Below, piece after piece: positions 8,517 through 17,214 of a stretch of 64,000 bases of DNA. The DNA is from CBDCTM01 sp965222005 (lineage in GTDB: Bacteria > Bacteroidota > Bacteroidia > Chitinophagales > Saprospiraceae): contig OZ244935.1 of the NCBI GenBank assembly GCA_965222005.1, positions 496,001-560,000 of the forward strand. Direction: 5' to 3'. Within the stretch, counting starts at the first letter, position 1; the number at the start of each line of letters is the position of its first letter. The notes under the pieces are model-generated. The model ran no database searches. It was not told where the DNA came from and worked only from the letters and a program-made list of their open reading frames with translations. The position numbers and the translations under genes are program-made.

Positions 8517-9254
8517 TTAGCTGTTTACTCCTTTTGCCTTGCGCATAGACTCTCCCGAGAGAGTGATTCTATGTGAAGAATGCACCAATCTATCCAGGAT
8601 AGCATCGGCAATAGTGCCCTCACCAATCAATTCATGCCATTTGCCCACAGGGATTTGAGAAGTGATGATAATGGATGATTGGTCGTACTTGTATTCGACA
8701 ATATCCATGAGCGCCTGCCTGATGATATTATCTATTTCGCTGAGACCAAAATCATCGATAATGAGTAAAGCGGTTTGTTTGATCGTTTTGATTAGCCGTT
8801 GGTAGTTGCCTTCAATTTTGGCCAGTCTGACCTGATCGGATAAATTACTCATGGTGTAGTATTGGGTTTTGTGTAGTTGTATACAAGCCTGATGTCCGAG
8901 GGCTTGAGCCAGGTAGGTCTTGCCCGTTCCGGTGGGACCGATGATAATCAGATTTTGGTGTTTCTGAATAAAGTCCAAAGTGGCCAGTCGGTTGAAGTAA
9001 TTTTTGTCCAGTCCGCGAGGAGTGGTAAAATCGACATTGGCAATGGCGGCACCGGAGCGGAAGTGAGCTCGTTTGATCAGATTCTCCATTTTCCGGTTTT
9101 GCCGGTATTCCCATTCCTGGTCAGCCAGCAGAGCAGTGTACTGATCCAGGGTATAGTCCTGGTAAAGGTTGTCTTGCATACTGAGGTGATGGATATGGGC
9201 CATGCCTTTGAGTCGCATTGTTTTTAGCTTTTCTACTGTGGTTTGTGTATTCAT
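8517..9254 (-). CDS. istB: IS21 family helper ATPase IstB
   Basis: A 245-residue AAA+ ATPase with Walker A GPTGTGKT near residue 107 and Walker B LLIIDDFG near residue 165. It serves as target-selection and activation partner of the IstA encoded 22 bp upstream. Length and order match the family. It lies on the minus strand, opposite to the T9SS gene that the element disrupts. It appears intact. Confidence 0.93.
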   Translation of the reverse strand: MNTQTTVEKLKTMRLKGMAHIHHLSMQDNLYQDYTLDQYTALLADQEWEYRQNRKMENLIKRAHFRSGAAIANVDFTTPRGLDKNYFNRLATLDFIQKHQNLIIIGPTGTGKTYLAQALGHQACIQLHKTQYYTMSNLSDQVRLAKIEGNYQRLIKTIKQTALLIIDDFGLSEIDNIIRQALMDIVEYKYDQSSIIITSQIPVGKWHELIGEGTIADAILDRLVHSSHRITLSGESMRKAKGVNS

Positions 9255-9276
9255 TGTTGTAAATTTTTAGAAAGGT

Positions 9277-10830
9277 TTAAGTGTAATATTGACTGCCTCG
9301 GATATTGTCATGTTCCGGGATGGTTGTTGTCTTGGTTGTGGCCTGGAACAGATCCTGCTCCAGGTCCATATTGTTTTTCAAAATATCCCTAACGGTACTA
9401 TAACTGAAGTAGGGATATTGACGAGCGCGAATAACAGCACTTTGAAGCCGGTCGACAGGATAATCCTTGACCAATTGCAAAATGCCCATGCACTGCTTGT
9501 AAGCTACTTCGGGATAGGTCGCTTGTTGGATCAATCCTTTGATGTAATATTCTACATCCTCACCGTATTTGCGGGCCCATTTTTGAAAGAACTCCGGCGA
9601 CCAGTCGTTGTAAAATCGATGGGTGCTTTTCATGTGTTTACTGATGGTGGTATAGCGCCCGGGGCGAGGGTCTCTTCTGTGAGTGGCGATACGTTCTTTA
9701 GCATAGAAGACCTCTACCGTTTTGGTGTTGTATTGCACCTCTACCTTTTTACCAATAAATCGATGGGGGACGCTGTAGTAGTGCCTGTCGGCGGATAAGT
9801 AGACATGTCCCATTTTTTGTACGGTTGCTATTTTATAGTACCTAAGTTCGTAAGGCTGGGCGGCAAGTGGTAAGAGCTCCTCTTTTTCAATATCATGAAA
9901 CTGCTGACGGCGAGTCAGCTTTATCTGACTGAACATTCGGTCATTATAGTCTTCCAACAACTCAGCAATGGCTTTATTCAACTCTGTTAAAGAGAAAAAG
10001 ATCTGTTTGGAGAGGGGATAAAAAATACGTTGGTATACCAGCTTGACGGCATTTTCTACCAATGCTTTGTCTTGTGGACAATACGTTCGAGTAGGATTAA
10101 TCGAACAACCGTAATGCAGTGCAAAATCTGAAAATGTCTTGTTCAAAACCGGTTCATATTTACTGCCCTTGGTAACTGCCGATTTGAGATTATCCACCAC
10201 AATACTCCTGGGGACACCTCCCATAAACTTCAGGCAGTTGTTCATCGAGTCAATAAAATCTTCCCCTTTCTGAGAAGGGGTCGCTTCCACATAAGTATAC
10301 CCACTACAAGGCAAGGTGGCTACAAATACCTCCACCTCGATTTGTTCTCCAGTCTCCATATCTACGAAAAATAACTTCTTGCCGGTATAATCTACATATA
10401 GTTTATCTCCGGCTTTATGCACCAGTTTTCCTGAGCCGTCCACTTGTTGAAGCCAACGGTTCAAGTGTTCGTTAAACTGGGAAGAGCGATATCCGTCGGG
10501 GTGACGGCTTAGATACTCCCTCCATAAGGTAAGACGCGTACAACCTACCTTTTTGAGCTCTTTACGAAAATAAGGAAAGTAGCTACTCAAAGTCTGATAA
10601 CGATCTTTATCCGTCGTGCTAACGCCCGGAAACAACTCTTCCAGTGATCGGTCATCTAACTGTCCAAGTACTTCATATGACCGGCCTGTGGCTTTTAACA
10701 GGCGTACGTATTCATTGATCGTATTGCGATGAATACCTAACAACCGGCTGATGCTCCGGTTGCTCTCGCCTCGAATTTTGAGTTGTAATAATTGTCTGAT
10801 TTGCATGATCCCTATTCGTTGGTTCGCCAT
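9277..10830 (-). CDS. istA: IS21 family transposase IstA
   Basis: 517 residues from the ATG at 10830 (MANQRIGIMQIRQLL...). The frame is open upstream to 10869, but the extra codons derive from the left end of the inserted IS481-like element, so they are not native. An HTH region (SNRSISRLLGIHRNTINEY) is followed by the rve core with DYTGKK, VDNLKS and KALVENAV as the acidic motifs. Length is normal for IstA. The native promoter beyond 10843 has been separated from the gene by the nested element, so expression now depends on that insert. Confidence 0.92.
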   Translation of the reverse strand: MANQRIGIMQIRQLLQLKIRGESNRSISRLLGIHRNTINEYVRLLKATGRSYEVLGQLDDRSLEELFPGVSTTDKDRYQTLSSYFPYFRKELKKVGCTRLTLWREYLSRHPDGYRSSQFNEHLNRWLQQVDGSGKLVHKAGDKLYVDYTGKKLFFVDMETGEQIEVEVFVATLPCSGYTYVEATPSQKGEDFIDSMNNCLKFMGGVPRSIVVDNLKSAVTKGSKYEPVLNKTFSDFALHYGCSINPTRTYCPQDKALVENAVKLVYQRIFYPLSKQIFFSLTELNKAIAELLEDYNDRMFSQIKLTRRQQFHDIEKEELLPLAAQPYELRYYKIATVQKMGHVYLSADRHYYSVPHRFIGKKVEVQYNTKTVEVFYAKERIATHRRDPRPGRYTTISKHMKSTHRFYNDWSPEFFQKWARKYGEDVEYYIKGLIQQATYPEVAYKQCMGILQLVKDYPVDRLQSAVIRARQYPYFSYSTVRDILKNNMDLEQDLFQATTKTTTIPEHDNIRGSQYYT

Positions 10831-10919
10831 AGTGTGGTACGAACAACAGACATAGGTGACAGAGTTCAACAGACATAGGTGACACTTTTAAAAAGGCATA
10901 AATTGCATAATAAAATGCT

Positions 10920-12122
10920 ATGCCTTGGAAAAACAACACACCTATGGATCAAAAAATTGCTTTTATTCGCGAATGGGAAAGCGGACAATTTTATTTTAAT
11001 AGCTTGTGCGAAGCTTATTGCATCAGTAGAAAAACTGGCTATAAAATTATTAATAGATATAAAGAAAATGGTATCCACCATTTAGCTGATCGATCTCGTA
11101 AACCTTTAAATAGTCCTGATTCAACTGATCAAAACATTATTGATGAAATAAAATTCTGGAGAGGTAAAAAAAATTGGGGTGCTAAAAAAATCAGAATTAA
11201 AGTCATTGAAAAATTTGATGAAAATTTAGTCCCCAGTGTAACTACTATTCACAATATTTTAATCAGACAAGGCTTAGTTACACCCAAAAAGAGAAGAAGA
11301 AAAATCGAACCCTCCTACCCCGTTTTCGATCCTCAGCAATGTAACGAAATTTGGTCCGCTGATTATAAAGGTTCCTTTTTACTCGGTAATAAAAAACGAT
11401 GCTTTCCTTTGACTATTTGCGATTCCTGTTCTCGATTTATTTTCGATATTCAAGGCCAGTATAATGAAAATACCAAAAATGTAATCTCTGTCCTCAAAAA
11501 AGTTTTTAAGCAATATGGAAAACCAAAATACTTCCATACGGACAATGGGAGTGCTTTTGCGTCCATTCAAAGCCCTGCAGGATACGGATATTTGTCCTAC
11601 TGGCTTTTGGATCATGGCATCCAACCTGTGTTTTCCGATCCAGGCAGACCTGACCAAAATGGACGTCACGAGCGTATGCATAAAGATCTTAAAGCTCGTT
11701 GCTGTAAACCTCCTGCTCATAATCTCAGAAGTCAGAACAGACGAATGAATGCCTTTGTTAAGGAATATAATTTTGAACGACCTCACGAAAAATTAGATAT
11801 GAAAACGCCCGGTAAAGTTCATCAGTTATCCAATAGAGAATGGTCTGATAAAATAGCTCCAATAGAATACGATTCCGATTTGATGGTCAAGAAAGTTACT
11901 GCAAGTGGAGCCATCAGATGGGGTGCTTACGAATGGGTGAATATTAGCAGATGTCTCATCGGTAAATATGTCGGAATTAAAAAATTAGGGAATAGAATTT
12001 ATCAAGTATTCTATAGAAATTATCCTCTGGGATATTTTAAAGAAGGCGAACAAGTTCAAAAGGGTAAATATCATTTATTAGATTCTGATAAAGATATGAA
12101 CGGAAGGCGTCGGGGGGGGTAA
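10920..12122 (+). CDS. IS481-like integrase-core transposase
   Basis: A 400-residue protein with an N-terminal HTH (residues 25-60, RKTGYKIINRYKENG), an HTH-like linker up to residue 130 and an rve DDE core. The acidic motifs are SADYKG, FHTDNGSAF and RHERMHKDLK. The motif ERPHEKLDMKTP after the core is typical of IS481/IS3-type enzymes. The ATG at 10920 is the first Met after the left terminal repeat. No stops are present. The C-terminus ends in a glycine-rich run before a strong hairpin. Confidence 0.9.
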   Translation: MPWKNNTPMDQKIAFIREWESGQFYFNSLCEAYCISRKTGYKIINRYKENGIHHLADRSRKPLNSPDSTDQNIIDEIKFWRGKKNWGAKKIRIKVIEKFDENLVPSVTTIHNILIRQGLVTPKKRRRKIEPSYPVFDPQQCNEIWSADYKGSFLLGNKKRCFPLTICDSCSRFIFDIQGQYNENTKNVISVLKKVFKQYGKPKYFHTDNGSAFASIQSPAGYGYLSYWLLDHGIQPVFSDPGRPDQNGRHERMHKDLKARCCKPPAHNLRSQNRRMNAFVKEYNFERPHEKLDMKTPGKVHQLSNREWSDKIAPIEYDSDLMVKKVTASGAIRWGAYEWVNISRCLIGKYVGIKKLGNRIYQVFYRNYPLGYFKEGEQVQKGKYHLLDSDKDMNGRRRGG

Positions 12123-12134
12123 ATTAAAATCGCA

Positions 12135-12177
12135 GCAGCCCTGGCTGTTCCGCTACGCTCCACAGCCAGGGCTGCTC
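12135..12177 (+). terminator. Strong hairpin after the IS481-like transposase
   Basis: Arms of 15 bp (AGCAGCCCTGGCTGT and its exact complement) with a 13-nt loop lie 13 nt after the stop codon. No long T tract follows, so this may be a transcript-end or RNA-protection hairpin rather than a canonical intrinsic terminator. Confidence 0.6.
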
Positions 12178-12427
12178 TGGAAGAAAAGTATTATATTTAT
12201 GAATAAAAAGTGTAACCCATGTCTATTGAACTGTGTGTACGATGTCTGTTGCACCCCTGTTTTACTGTTTTATTTTTCAGTAAAACACCGAATAGAAATC
12301 GACTCTTTTAACTAAAGTGGCACATTTTGCTCCGGTCAGCTGGTTTTTTTGGCACAACTTGCTCCGGAATCAGTGGCACATTTTCACCGGTTTTGGTGGC
12401 ACATTTTGCTCCGGTTTAGCCATTTTA

Positions 12428-12468
12428 ATAGCGACCTGCTTTTTACTTTTAAAGTCATCTGCAAATGA
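12428..12468 (+). pseudogene. 3' end of the T9SS cargo gene split by IS21
   Basis: The last 13 codons of the 7533 gene lie beyond the IS21 right end and its TTTTA duplication. They complete the type A sorting domain (NSDLLFTFKVICK). The TGA stop overlaps the ATG of the next gene as ATGA, which shows that the two cargo genes were translationally coupled before the insertion. Confidence 0.85.
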
Positions 12469-13376
12469 ATACTAAATCAAGCGGCATTTTGGCCATGTAT
12501 TTATTGTGCGCATCTGTTATTACAGCTCAGCACAGCTCTCTGTTTGGAGAGCAAAATACTTCCTGGAATATTACTCATCAAACATTTATCGGAATCGATG
12601 TTGATAGCTGTGTAACAGATGGAGACACTATTATTAATAGCATCACATATTCTAAAGTTTTATGTTTTATCAATGGATTTTTATTCGATAGATCGTTTGG
12701 CTGGATTAGAGAAGACACTACTTCGGGCAAAGCATGGGCAATTTCAAGATATGATCAGGAAGAACGGCTGATTTTAGATTTAGGTCTGACTATGGAGGAT
12801 TCTTTTTTTGTATCAAGTGTTTGGTGGTCTGGCGGGATTTGGGCACAGGTAGATACCATATATGCTGCAAATAATAGAAAAATAATTGAGTTTGACCTGG
12901 AGATTCCCTGGGCATCTAATGAAACATTTAAAATGATTGAAGGAATAGGGACGAATATGGGTATATTTTACCAAAACCCGGGCGGGGTGAATTTTGGCCC
13001 CTATCTACTTTGCGCTTATAAAGATCACATTCGTGTTTATACTAATGACAACCCCTTATATCAGGGGCAATGCAGTTTGATTTCAAGTGCAATAGCCTCC
13101 CCTTTAAGCCCGATCGAACAACTTGTTGTTTTTCCTAATCCGACAGCAGACCAAATTACTATATCTCGTGATTTTCAACTGCCGGGTAGCACTGTCCACA
13201 TATCAATTATTGATTTGGCAGGAAAAGTAAGATATCTAAAAGAACATCGGAATAATCAAATTATTACTATTGACGTCTCCAATCTAGGATCAGGTCTCTA
13301 TTTTGTTAAAATCTATTCAAAAGAAAATTCAGAATACTATTCCTATCGTCAAAAAATATTCATTAACCGATATTAA
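12465..13376 (+). CDS. T9SS type A sorting domain-containing secreted protein
   Basis: A 303-residue protein with a signal peptide ending near TAQ (residue 21), a beta-rich central domain with no recognised family, and a C-terminal sorting domain from about residue 222 (VVFPNPTADQITI, IIDLAGKVRYL, LGSGLYFVKIY). It should cross the outer membrane through the T9SS and be anchored or released at the surface. The ATG overlaps the stop of the IS21-split gene upstream. That insertion probably removed its normal promoter and coupling. Its body resembles the 7533 protein in layout, suggesting a tandem cargo pair. Confidence 0.8.
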   Translation: MNTKSSGILAMYLLCASVITAQHSSLFGEQNTSWNITHQTFIGIDVDSCVTDGDTIINSITYSKVLCFINGFLFDRSFGWIREDTTSGKAWAISRYDQEERLILDLGLTMEDSFFVSSVWWSGGIWAQVDTIYAANNRKIIEFDLEIPWASNETFKMIEGIGTNMGIFYQNPGGVNFGPYLLCAYKDHIRVYTNDNPLYQGQCSLISSAIASPLSPIEQLVVFPNPTADQITISRDFQLPGSTVHISIIDLAGKVRYLKEHRNNQIITIDVSNLGSGLYFVKIYSKENSEYYSYRQKIFINRY

Positions 13377-13385
13377 AAGGATGCC

Positions 13386-13625
13386 ATGAAAAATTTAAAT
13401 CTGACAACCATTCTTTTTGTCCTTATCTGTTCCATCTATTGTATTAATGCATTCTCACAAGAGTATATTGAAGGAACACTCTGGGTAAACATCAACGAAA
13501 ATTCAGCTCTACCTCAAGACACAACATTTTACCCGCAAAACACTGTGTTGCAAACTATATTTTCGCAATTTGATGTGGAGTCTTATCGGCAAGCAATGCC
13601 TTTTGCAAAAAATCCGGAAAATATA
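13386..13625 (+). pseudogene. Secreted protein 5' part, cut by IS630
   Basis: It starts nine bases after the preceding gene with a signal peptide (ending CINAFSQ) and a short acidic region. An IS630 element interrupts it at 13626. Removing the element and one TATA joins the frame to codons at 14745 that read ELKCDCNVDSLIVALNE and later PEDFLWQNHANDRLWHL. That motif resembles the propeptide-to-catalytic junction of T9SS-exported subtilases (inferred). The catalytic domain is missing from the window. Confidence 0.6.
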
Positions 13626-14737
13626 CTAAACTGCTAATCTATCAATGAATTAATCTGTTTTGATTATTTCGAAATTTAGATTCAATAGAGATTTTAATTC
13701 CTCATCATATGCATCTAAATTTTTGATAAAATCGCTAATTGCATTTACTAAGTCTTCGAATGTTTCATAATATTTATTCTTGCAGACTCTTTGTTTTAAG
13801 AACTTCCAAAACCTTTCAATAATATTTAAATTTGGGCTACTAACCGGCAAAAAATCTAACTCTATTCCTATTTCATTTGCATGATCTTGTGTGTTATACG
13901 CTAAGTTATATTTTGCATTATCCAATATTAAATAGAGTTCCTTTCTACACCATTTATAAGTTCTTTTTACCTCATCTAAAAAATGACAAATTAACTCACT
14001 ATCACATCTTCCTTCTGTCAACCAAATTGTGAATCTTCTTAACTGAACATCTATTGTCCCAAGTATATTTATTCTTCTCCTTCCACTTGCCGATCTTATT
14101 ATTTTTGTATTTTTCTCTCCTTTTATTTGCCAACATTTTTTAGGCTCCGTTCTATGAACTACATGTGCTATATCAAAGAAAATTACTACATAATCTCCAC
14201 TTTCTGCTTTTGATTTTATTTGAGATGCTACATATTTTTGAGCCTCCTCCTTTGGTGGTTTATTGGGTATTATCCTCGGCTTTTTAAAAGAAAAATTGAG
14301 TTTTTTTTACACCATCTTCCTAACCAACTTGTTTCTACTTCATAGCCAAATTGGGTCTTTATCCAATTTGATAATTCCAGCATACTGGATACTAATTCTG
14401 ATTCTACATGTGCTTTTATTTTATCTTTGATCCCATCTAATTTTGAACTCCTTTTCCAGTAAATTTTAATATGGATAATTCCTCTAAACCTTCTTCCAAA
14501 TATATCTTAACCCAGGTTGTTACTGTATTTTTTTGAACTCCTATGGATTTTGCTATTTTCGTATTTGTGATTCCTTGATGATTCATCATTATACTTTGAT
14601 ACCGCTTTAATATTCGACCATCTCTTTCGAGTTTTATTCTTTGATGAAGTTCTTGCTCTTCTCTTTTACTTAATTTTACTTGATACATACATATGTTTTT
14701 ACAAATATACTCACTCCTTGTTAAATTAGCAACTTAG
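13626..14737 (-). mobile_element. IS630 family element, copy a
   Basis: The ends CTAAACTGCTAATCTATCAA (13626) and, as reverse complement, CTAAGTTGCTAATTTAACAA (from 14737) form an imperfect inverted repeat. The element is flanked by TA-rich target sequence (TATA on both sides). It is about 1.1 kb and carries the transposase in two frames on the minus strand. Near-identical partial copies lie at 24403-24635 and 27593-28158. Confidence 0.88.
13650..14688 (-). pseudogene. IS630 transposase, inactivated by an indel
   Basis: The N-terminal HTH reading frame begins at 14688 and the DDE part ends at 13650 (WLTEGRCDSE, LILDNAKYNLAY, SSPNLNIIERFWKFLKQR). As in its relatives, the two halves are joined by a -1 shift at a run of eight A near 14310. 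This copy also has a 1-bp loss near 14455: the N-terminal frame stops after FTGKG, where copy d at 27690-28109 reads on. It is therefore probably dead, though its ends could be moved in trans. Confidence 0.85.
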
Positions 14738-14740
14738 TAT

Positions 14741-14918
14741 ATATGAGCTAAAATGCGATTGTAATGTAGATTCACTAATCGTAGCATTAAATGAAAATGC
14801 CGTTTTTAATAACCAGCCCCTCTACTCACATATTGAAAAAAGATCAAAACCTCAACTGCTTTATGATCCCGAAGATTTTCTTTGGCAAAATCACGCTAAT
14901 GATCGGTTATGGCACTTA
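14741..14918 (+). pseudogene. Middle fragment of the interrupted subtilase-like gene
   Basis: About 58 codons in one open frame (from GAG at 14745) between the IS630 right end and a foldback element. They include NNQPLYSHIEKRSKPQLLYD and WQNHANDRLWHL, a pattern seen just before the catalytic domain in subtilisin-like secreted peptidases. The reading ends at the TTA (14916-14918) where the MITE-like element inserted. Confidence 0.5.
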
Positions 14919-15078
14919 GAACGTGTTTGGAATTTACCCTTCGGTGCATTAGTGTAAAATTTAATTCTGTACTTCATTATTTTTCATCGCCATAGCATGG
15001 GCTATGCCTCAAAAAAAGGCTTCGCCCAAAATTAAATTTTACTACTACTGCTTCCAAAAGCAATTTCCAAACACGCTC
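14919..15078. mobile_element. Foldback MITE-like element, family A copy 1
   Basis: 160 bp with ends GAACGTGTTTGGAATTT and the reverse complement of GAGCGTGTTTGGAAATT, and a subterminal perfect inverted repeat GTAAAATTTAATT. It has no coding capacity. The ends resemble those of the IS5 element at 18091-18955 (GAACGTGTTTGGGAATTT), its likely mobilising partner. A second copy is at 24871-25024. Confidence 0.8.
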
Positions 15079-15385
15079 TAAATGTAACAACATGAGCAAC
15101 CAATTAAAACGAACCCTCTGTAGCCTTCTACGGAATGTTTTTCATACCCCAAATGTTCATCTAACTCCGCCTCAAGCATGGACTCAACGCCTTCTTTAAA
15201 CAGCTCTTGGAAAAAGCTTTGAAACGCTTCTTTGTCTTTAAATTGTTTGAAAAAATCTTTCGGTAAATTAAGTTGATCGCTTACCGGCTTTTTTAGTCGT
15301 TTTTTCATCTTATGAGTGTTTTGGTTTACTAATTTACGAAACTTCCAAAATCACTCTGTTTTTTAAGTTTACACAATCTTTTTTA
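15078..15385 (-). pseudogene. IS256 family transposase N-terminal relic
   Basis: On the minus strand from 15308, about 65 residues read MKKRLKKPVSDQLN, then KDKEAFQSFFQELFKEGVE and EAELDEHLGYEKH, the standard N-terminus of mutator-type (IS256) transposases. The DDE domain is missing, the reading ending near 15110 next to the foldback element. Upstream DNA to about 15385 (AGATTGTGTAAACTTAAA on the minus strand) looks like the element end. Confidence 0.75.
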
Positions 15386-15399
15386 AACTCTCAGATTCT

Positions 15400-15642
15400 T
15401 TGTTACTTACTATTGCAAATTCCGATTCCAGAGAACGAGCTTATGCTAAATCATTGCTTGGATTATTAAAGAACATGAGGTTTGAGCCAGTCATTCCCGA
15501 AATAAATAATTCTGGGTACTCCGGGTCAGAATCAGTAGGATATACTCTCCCTGAATATCCCCCTAAAGAAATTCAACTAATCCCTAATCCTGCACAAAAT
15601 TATGTGCAAATAAAGGTTTTAGATCCAAAATATAAATGTCTA
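15400..15642 (+). pseudogene. T9SS cargo gene 3' region, part 1 (cut by IS630)
   Basis: The frame is open through the IS256 joint, and the real 5' end is missing. It ends with the first half of a type A sorting domain (IQLIPNPAQNYVQIKV). The IS630 copy b inserted at a TA after 15640. The second half of the domain is at 16759-16932, one base out of phase after removal of the element, so a small indel has also occurred. It could be the tail of the subtilase-like gene that begins at 13386. Confidence 0.65.
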
Positions 15643-16755
15643 CTAATTTGCTATTCTAACAAAGAGTACGTATATTGCGGATAAAAAACAATTATGTACC
15701 AAGCAAAATTAAGCAAAACAGAAGAAAAATCTTTGAAATCGAGAATAAAAAAGGAGAGAGATGGTAGAATATTAAAACGTTATCAATGCATAATGATGAG
15801 CCATGAAGGTATTCAGAATATCCAGATAGCCAAAGTACTAGGTGTAAATACTAATACAATAACAGGTTGGGTGAAGCTATATCTGGAAGAGGGACTAGAA
15901 AGGTTATCAAAGTTTGATTTTTCAAGAAGAGTATCCTCGTTAGAAGAGATAAAGTCAGAAATAAAGGACCATGTACAGAACGAATTGGTGAGTACAATGG
16001 CAGAGTTAGCAGGCTGGATAAAAGAGACGTATGATCATGAAGTTGAGACAAGTTGGCTGGGAAGATGGTGTAAAAAAAACTCAATTTTTCTTTTAAAAAG
16101 CCAAGATTAATACCAAATAAGCCACCAAGTGAGGTAGCTCAGAAACAAGTAGTATCTGAGATCAAATCTAGGGTCGAAGGAGGAGAATCGTTAGTGATTT
16201 TCTTTGATATCGCCCATGTTATACATAGGACTGAACCGAAAAAGTGCTGGCAAATAAAGGGAAAAGACAATACAATTATAATTAAGTCACCGAGTGGAAG
16301 AAAGAGAATAAATATACTGGGTAGTGTTGATGTTCAATTAAGGCGTTTTACAATATGGTTAACAGAAGAAAGCTGTGATAGCGATTTGATTTGTCATTTC
16401 TTAAATGAGGTAAAGAAGACTTATCGCTGGTCTAGAAAGAAGTTGTACCTAATGTTGGATAACGCAAAATACAATTTAGCATATGATACTCAAGACCATG
16501 CGAATGAAATAGGAATTGAGCTAGATTTTTTACCGGTTAGTAGTCCAAATTTAAATATCATAGAAAGGTTTTGGAAATTTTTAAAACAACGAGTTTGCAA
16601 AAATAAGTACTATGAAAAATTTGAGGACTTGGTAGCTGCTATAAGTGAATTTATCAAGAACTTGGATATTTACGACAAAGAATTAAAGGCACTGTTGAAC
16701 CTGAATTTTGAGATAATTAAACCAGAGTTAAATCATTGTTAAAAGCACATTTTAG
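15643..16755 (+). mobile_element. IS630 family element, copy b
   Basis: 1,113 bp flanked by TA on both sides (15641-15642 and 16756-16757). The ends are imperfect inverted repeats: CTAATTTGCTATTCTAACAA and, from the right, CTAAAATGTGCTTTTAACAA. It is related to copies a, c and d but clearly diverged, so it is a separate arrival. Both transposase half-frames are intact. Confidence 0.88.
15694..16742 (+). CDS. IS630 family transposase in two frames (-1 shift)
   Basis: The first frame (15694-16110, 138 residues) carries the HTH (IQIAKVLGVNTNTITGWVKLY). The second is open from about 16076 to 16742 and carries the DDE core: FFDIAHV, LMLDNAKYN and SSPNLNIIERFWKF. They are joined by a -1 shift at TGTAAAAAAAACTC near 16070, after which the fused reading gives KKPRLIPNKPPSE. 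The same A run is kept in copies a and d, which points to programmed frameshifting or polymerase slippage rather than decay. The fused size, about 345 residues, fits IS630. Confidence 0.85.
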
Positions 16756-16758
16756 TAT

Positions 16759-16932
16759 CAATTTGTTAAAATATACGATCTGACTGGGAGGATATATGTT
16801 AACCACAAGGTGGATACTTTATTTGATGAATTCAATCTTAACATTGCTCATATCCCTACAGGATTATATATTATTGATGTTTTAACCAATGAGGACACCT
16901 CTATTCGATCTAAAATACTGATTTTCAGATAG
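16759..16932 (+). pseudogene. T9SS sorting domain 3' end, part 2
   Basis: 57 codons after the IS630 copy b right end read KIYDLTGRIYVNHKV, then IAHIPTGLYIIDV and a basic end, TAG at 16930-16932. This is the second half of a type A sorting domain whose first half is at 15580-15640. Confidence 0.8.
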
Positions 16933-17214
16933 TGCTATAAAATACATATTTGTAACTTTGCTGTCATAAAGCAGTCCTTATACTAGAGCACAGTATATTA
17001 CTTCATATTACTTTGCAATGTACGATGCTCTCAGTTGCCATTTATATACTTCAAGCCGCCAAGTTTTGTGCATTTCCATAGCGACTGAACCAGTAAGAAG
17101 CATCCCTACACCCTGGATAAAACCTACAGGCTTGAAGTTTATCCCGCTTTGCCTAGTTTTGTGTGTATGCACAAGACTTGGCAAAGCGCGGGATACATTA
17201 AATAATTGTGGCTT
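16933..17214. other. Non-coding stretch with an imperfect hairpin
   Basis: No convincing gene. At 17140-17195 a long imperfect inverted repeat pairs TATCCCGCTTTGCCTAGTTT with its near complement (loop about 6 nt). A short ATGTACGATGCTCTCAGTT stretch near 17018 resembles the sequence at 26289, which may mark a decayed relative of the Cys-rich gene there. A 66-codon frame at 17018-17218 covers these repeats and is not credible as a gene. Confidence 0.4.

Larger units (their letters stand above)
10844..12251 (+). mobile_element. IS481-like element nested in IS21
   Basis: The ends, about 46 bp each, are imperfect inverted repeats. The left begins CAACAGACATAGGTGACAGA; the reverse complement of the right begins CAACAGACATCGTACACACA. 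Both continue with TTCAAYAGACAT and end with ACACTTTT. They enclose one transposase gene. No target duplication is evident. The site is between the istA start and the right end of the IS21 element. Confidence 0.85.
8425..12422 (-). mobile_element. IS21 family element carrying a nested IS481-like element
   Basis: The ends are TGTATATTCCGG (from 8425) and, as reverse complement, TGGCTAAACCGG (from 12422), followed on each side by GTGCCAC/CCGGAGCAAA repeats (two or three on the left, four on the right). The flanking 5-bp duplication TTTTA is at 8420-8424 and 12423-12427. istA and istB read leftwards. The region between the istA start and the right end is interrupted by an IS481-like element at 10844-12251. 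Confidence 0.9.

Noticed and set aside
8877..9227. Plus-strand frame of 116 codons opposite istB
   Set aside because: It lies wholly antisense to a well-supported IstB ATPase and has no recognisable domain.
12319..12413. Short CRISPR-like array because of repeated GTGGCACATTTTGCTCCGG
   Set aside because: There are four irregularly spaced, imperfect copies at an IS21 end, matched by copies at the other end. These are transposase binding repeats.
14919..15078. Possible small RNA gene because of the strong foldback
   Set aside because: The same sequence recurs at 24871 and has transposon-like ends, so a mobile element explains it better.
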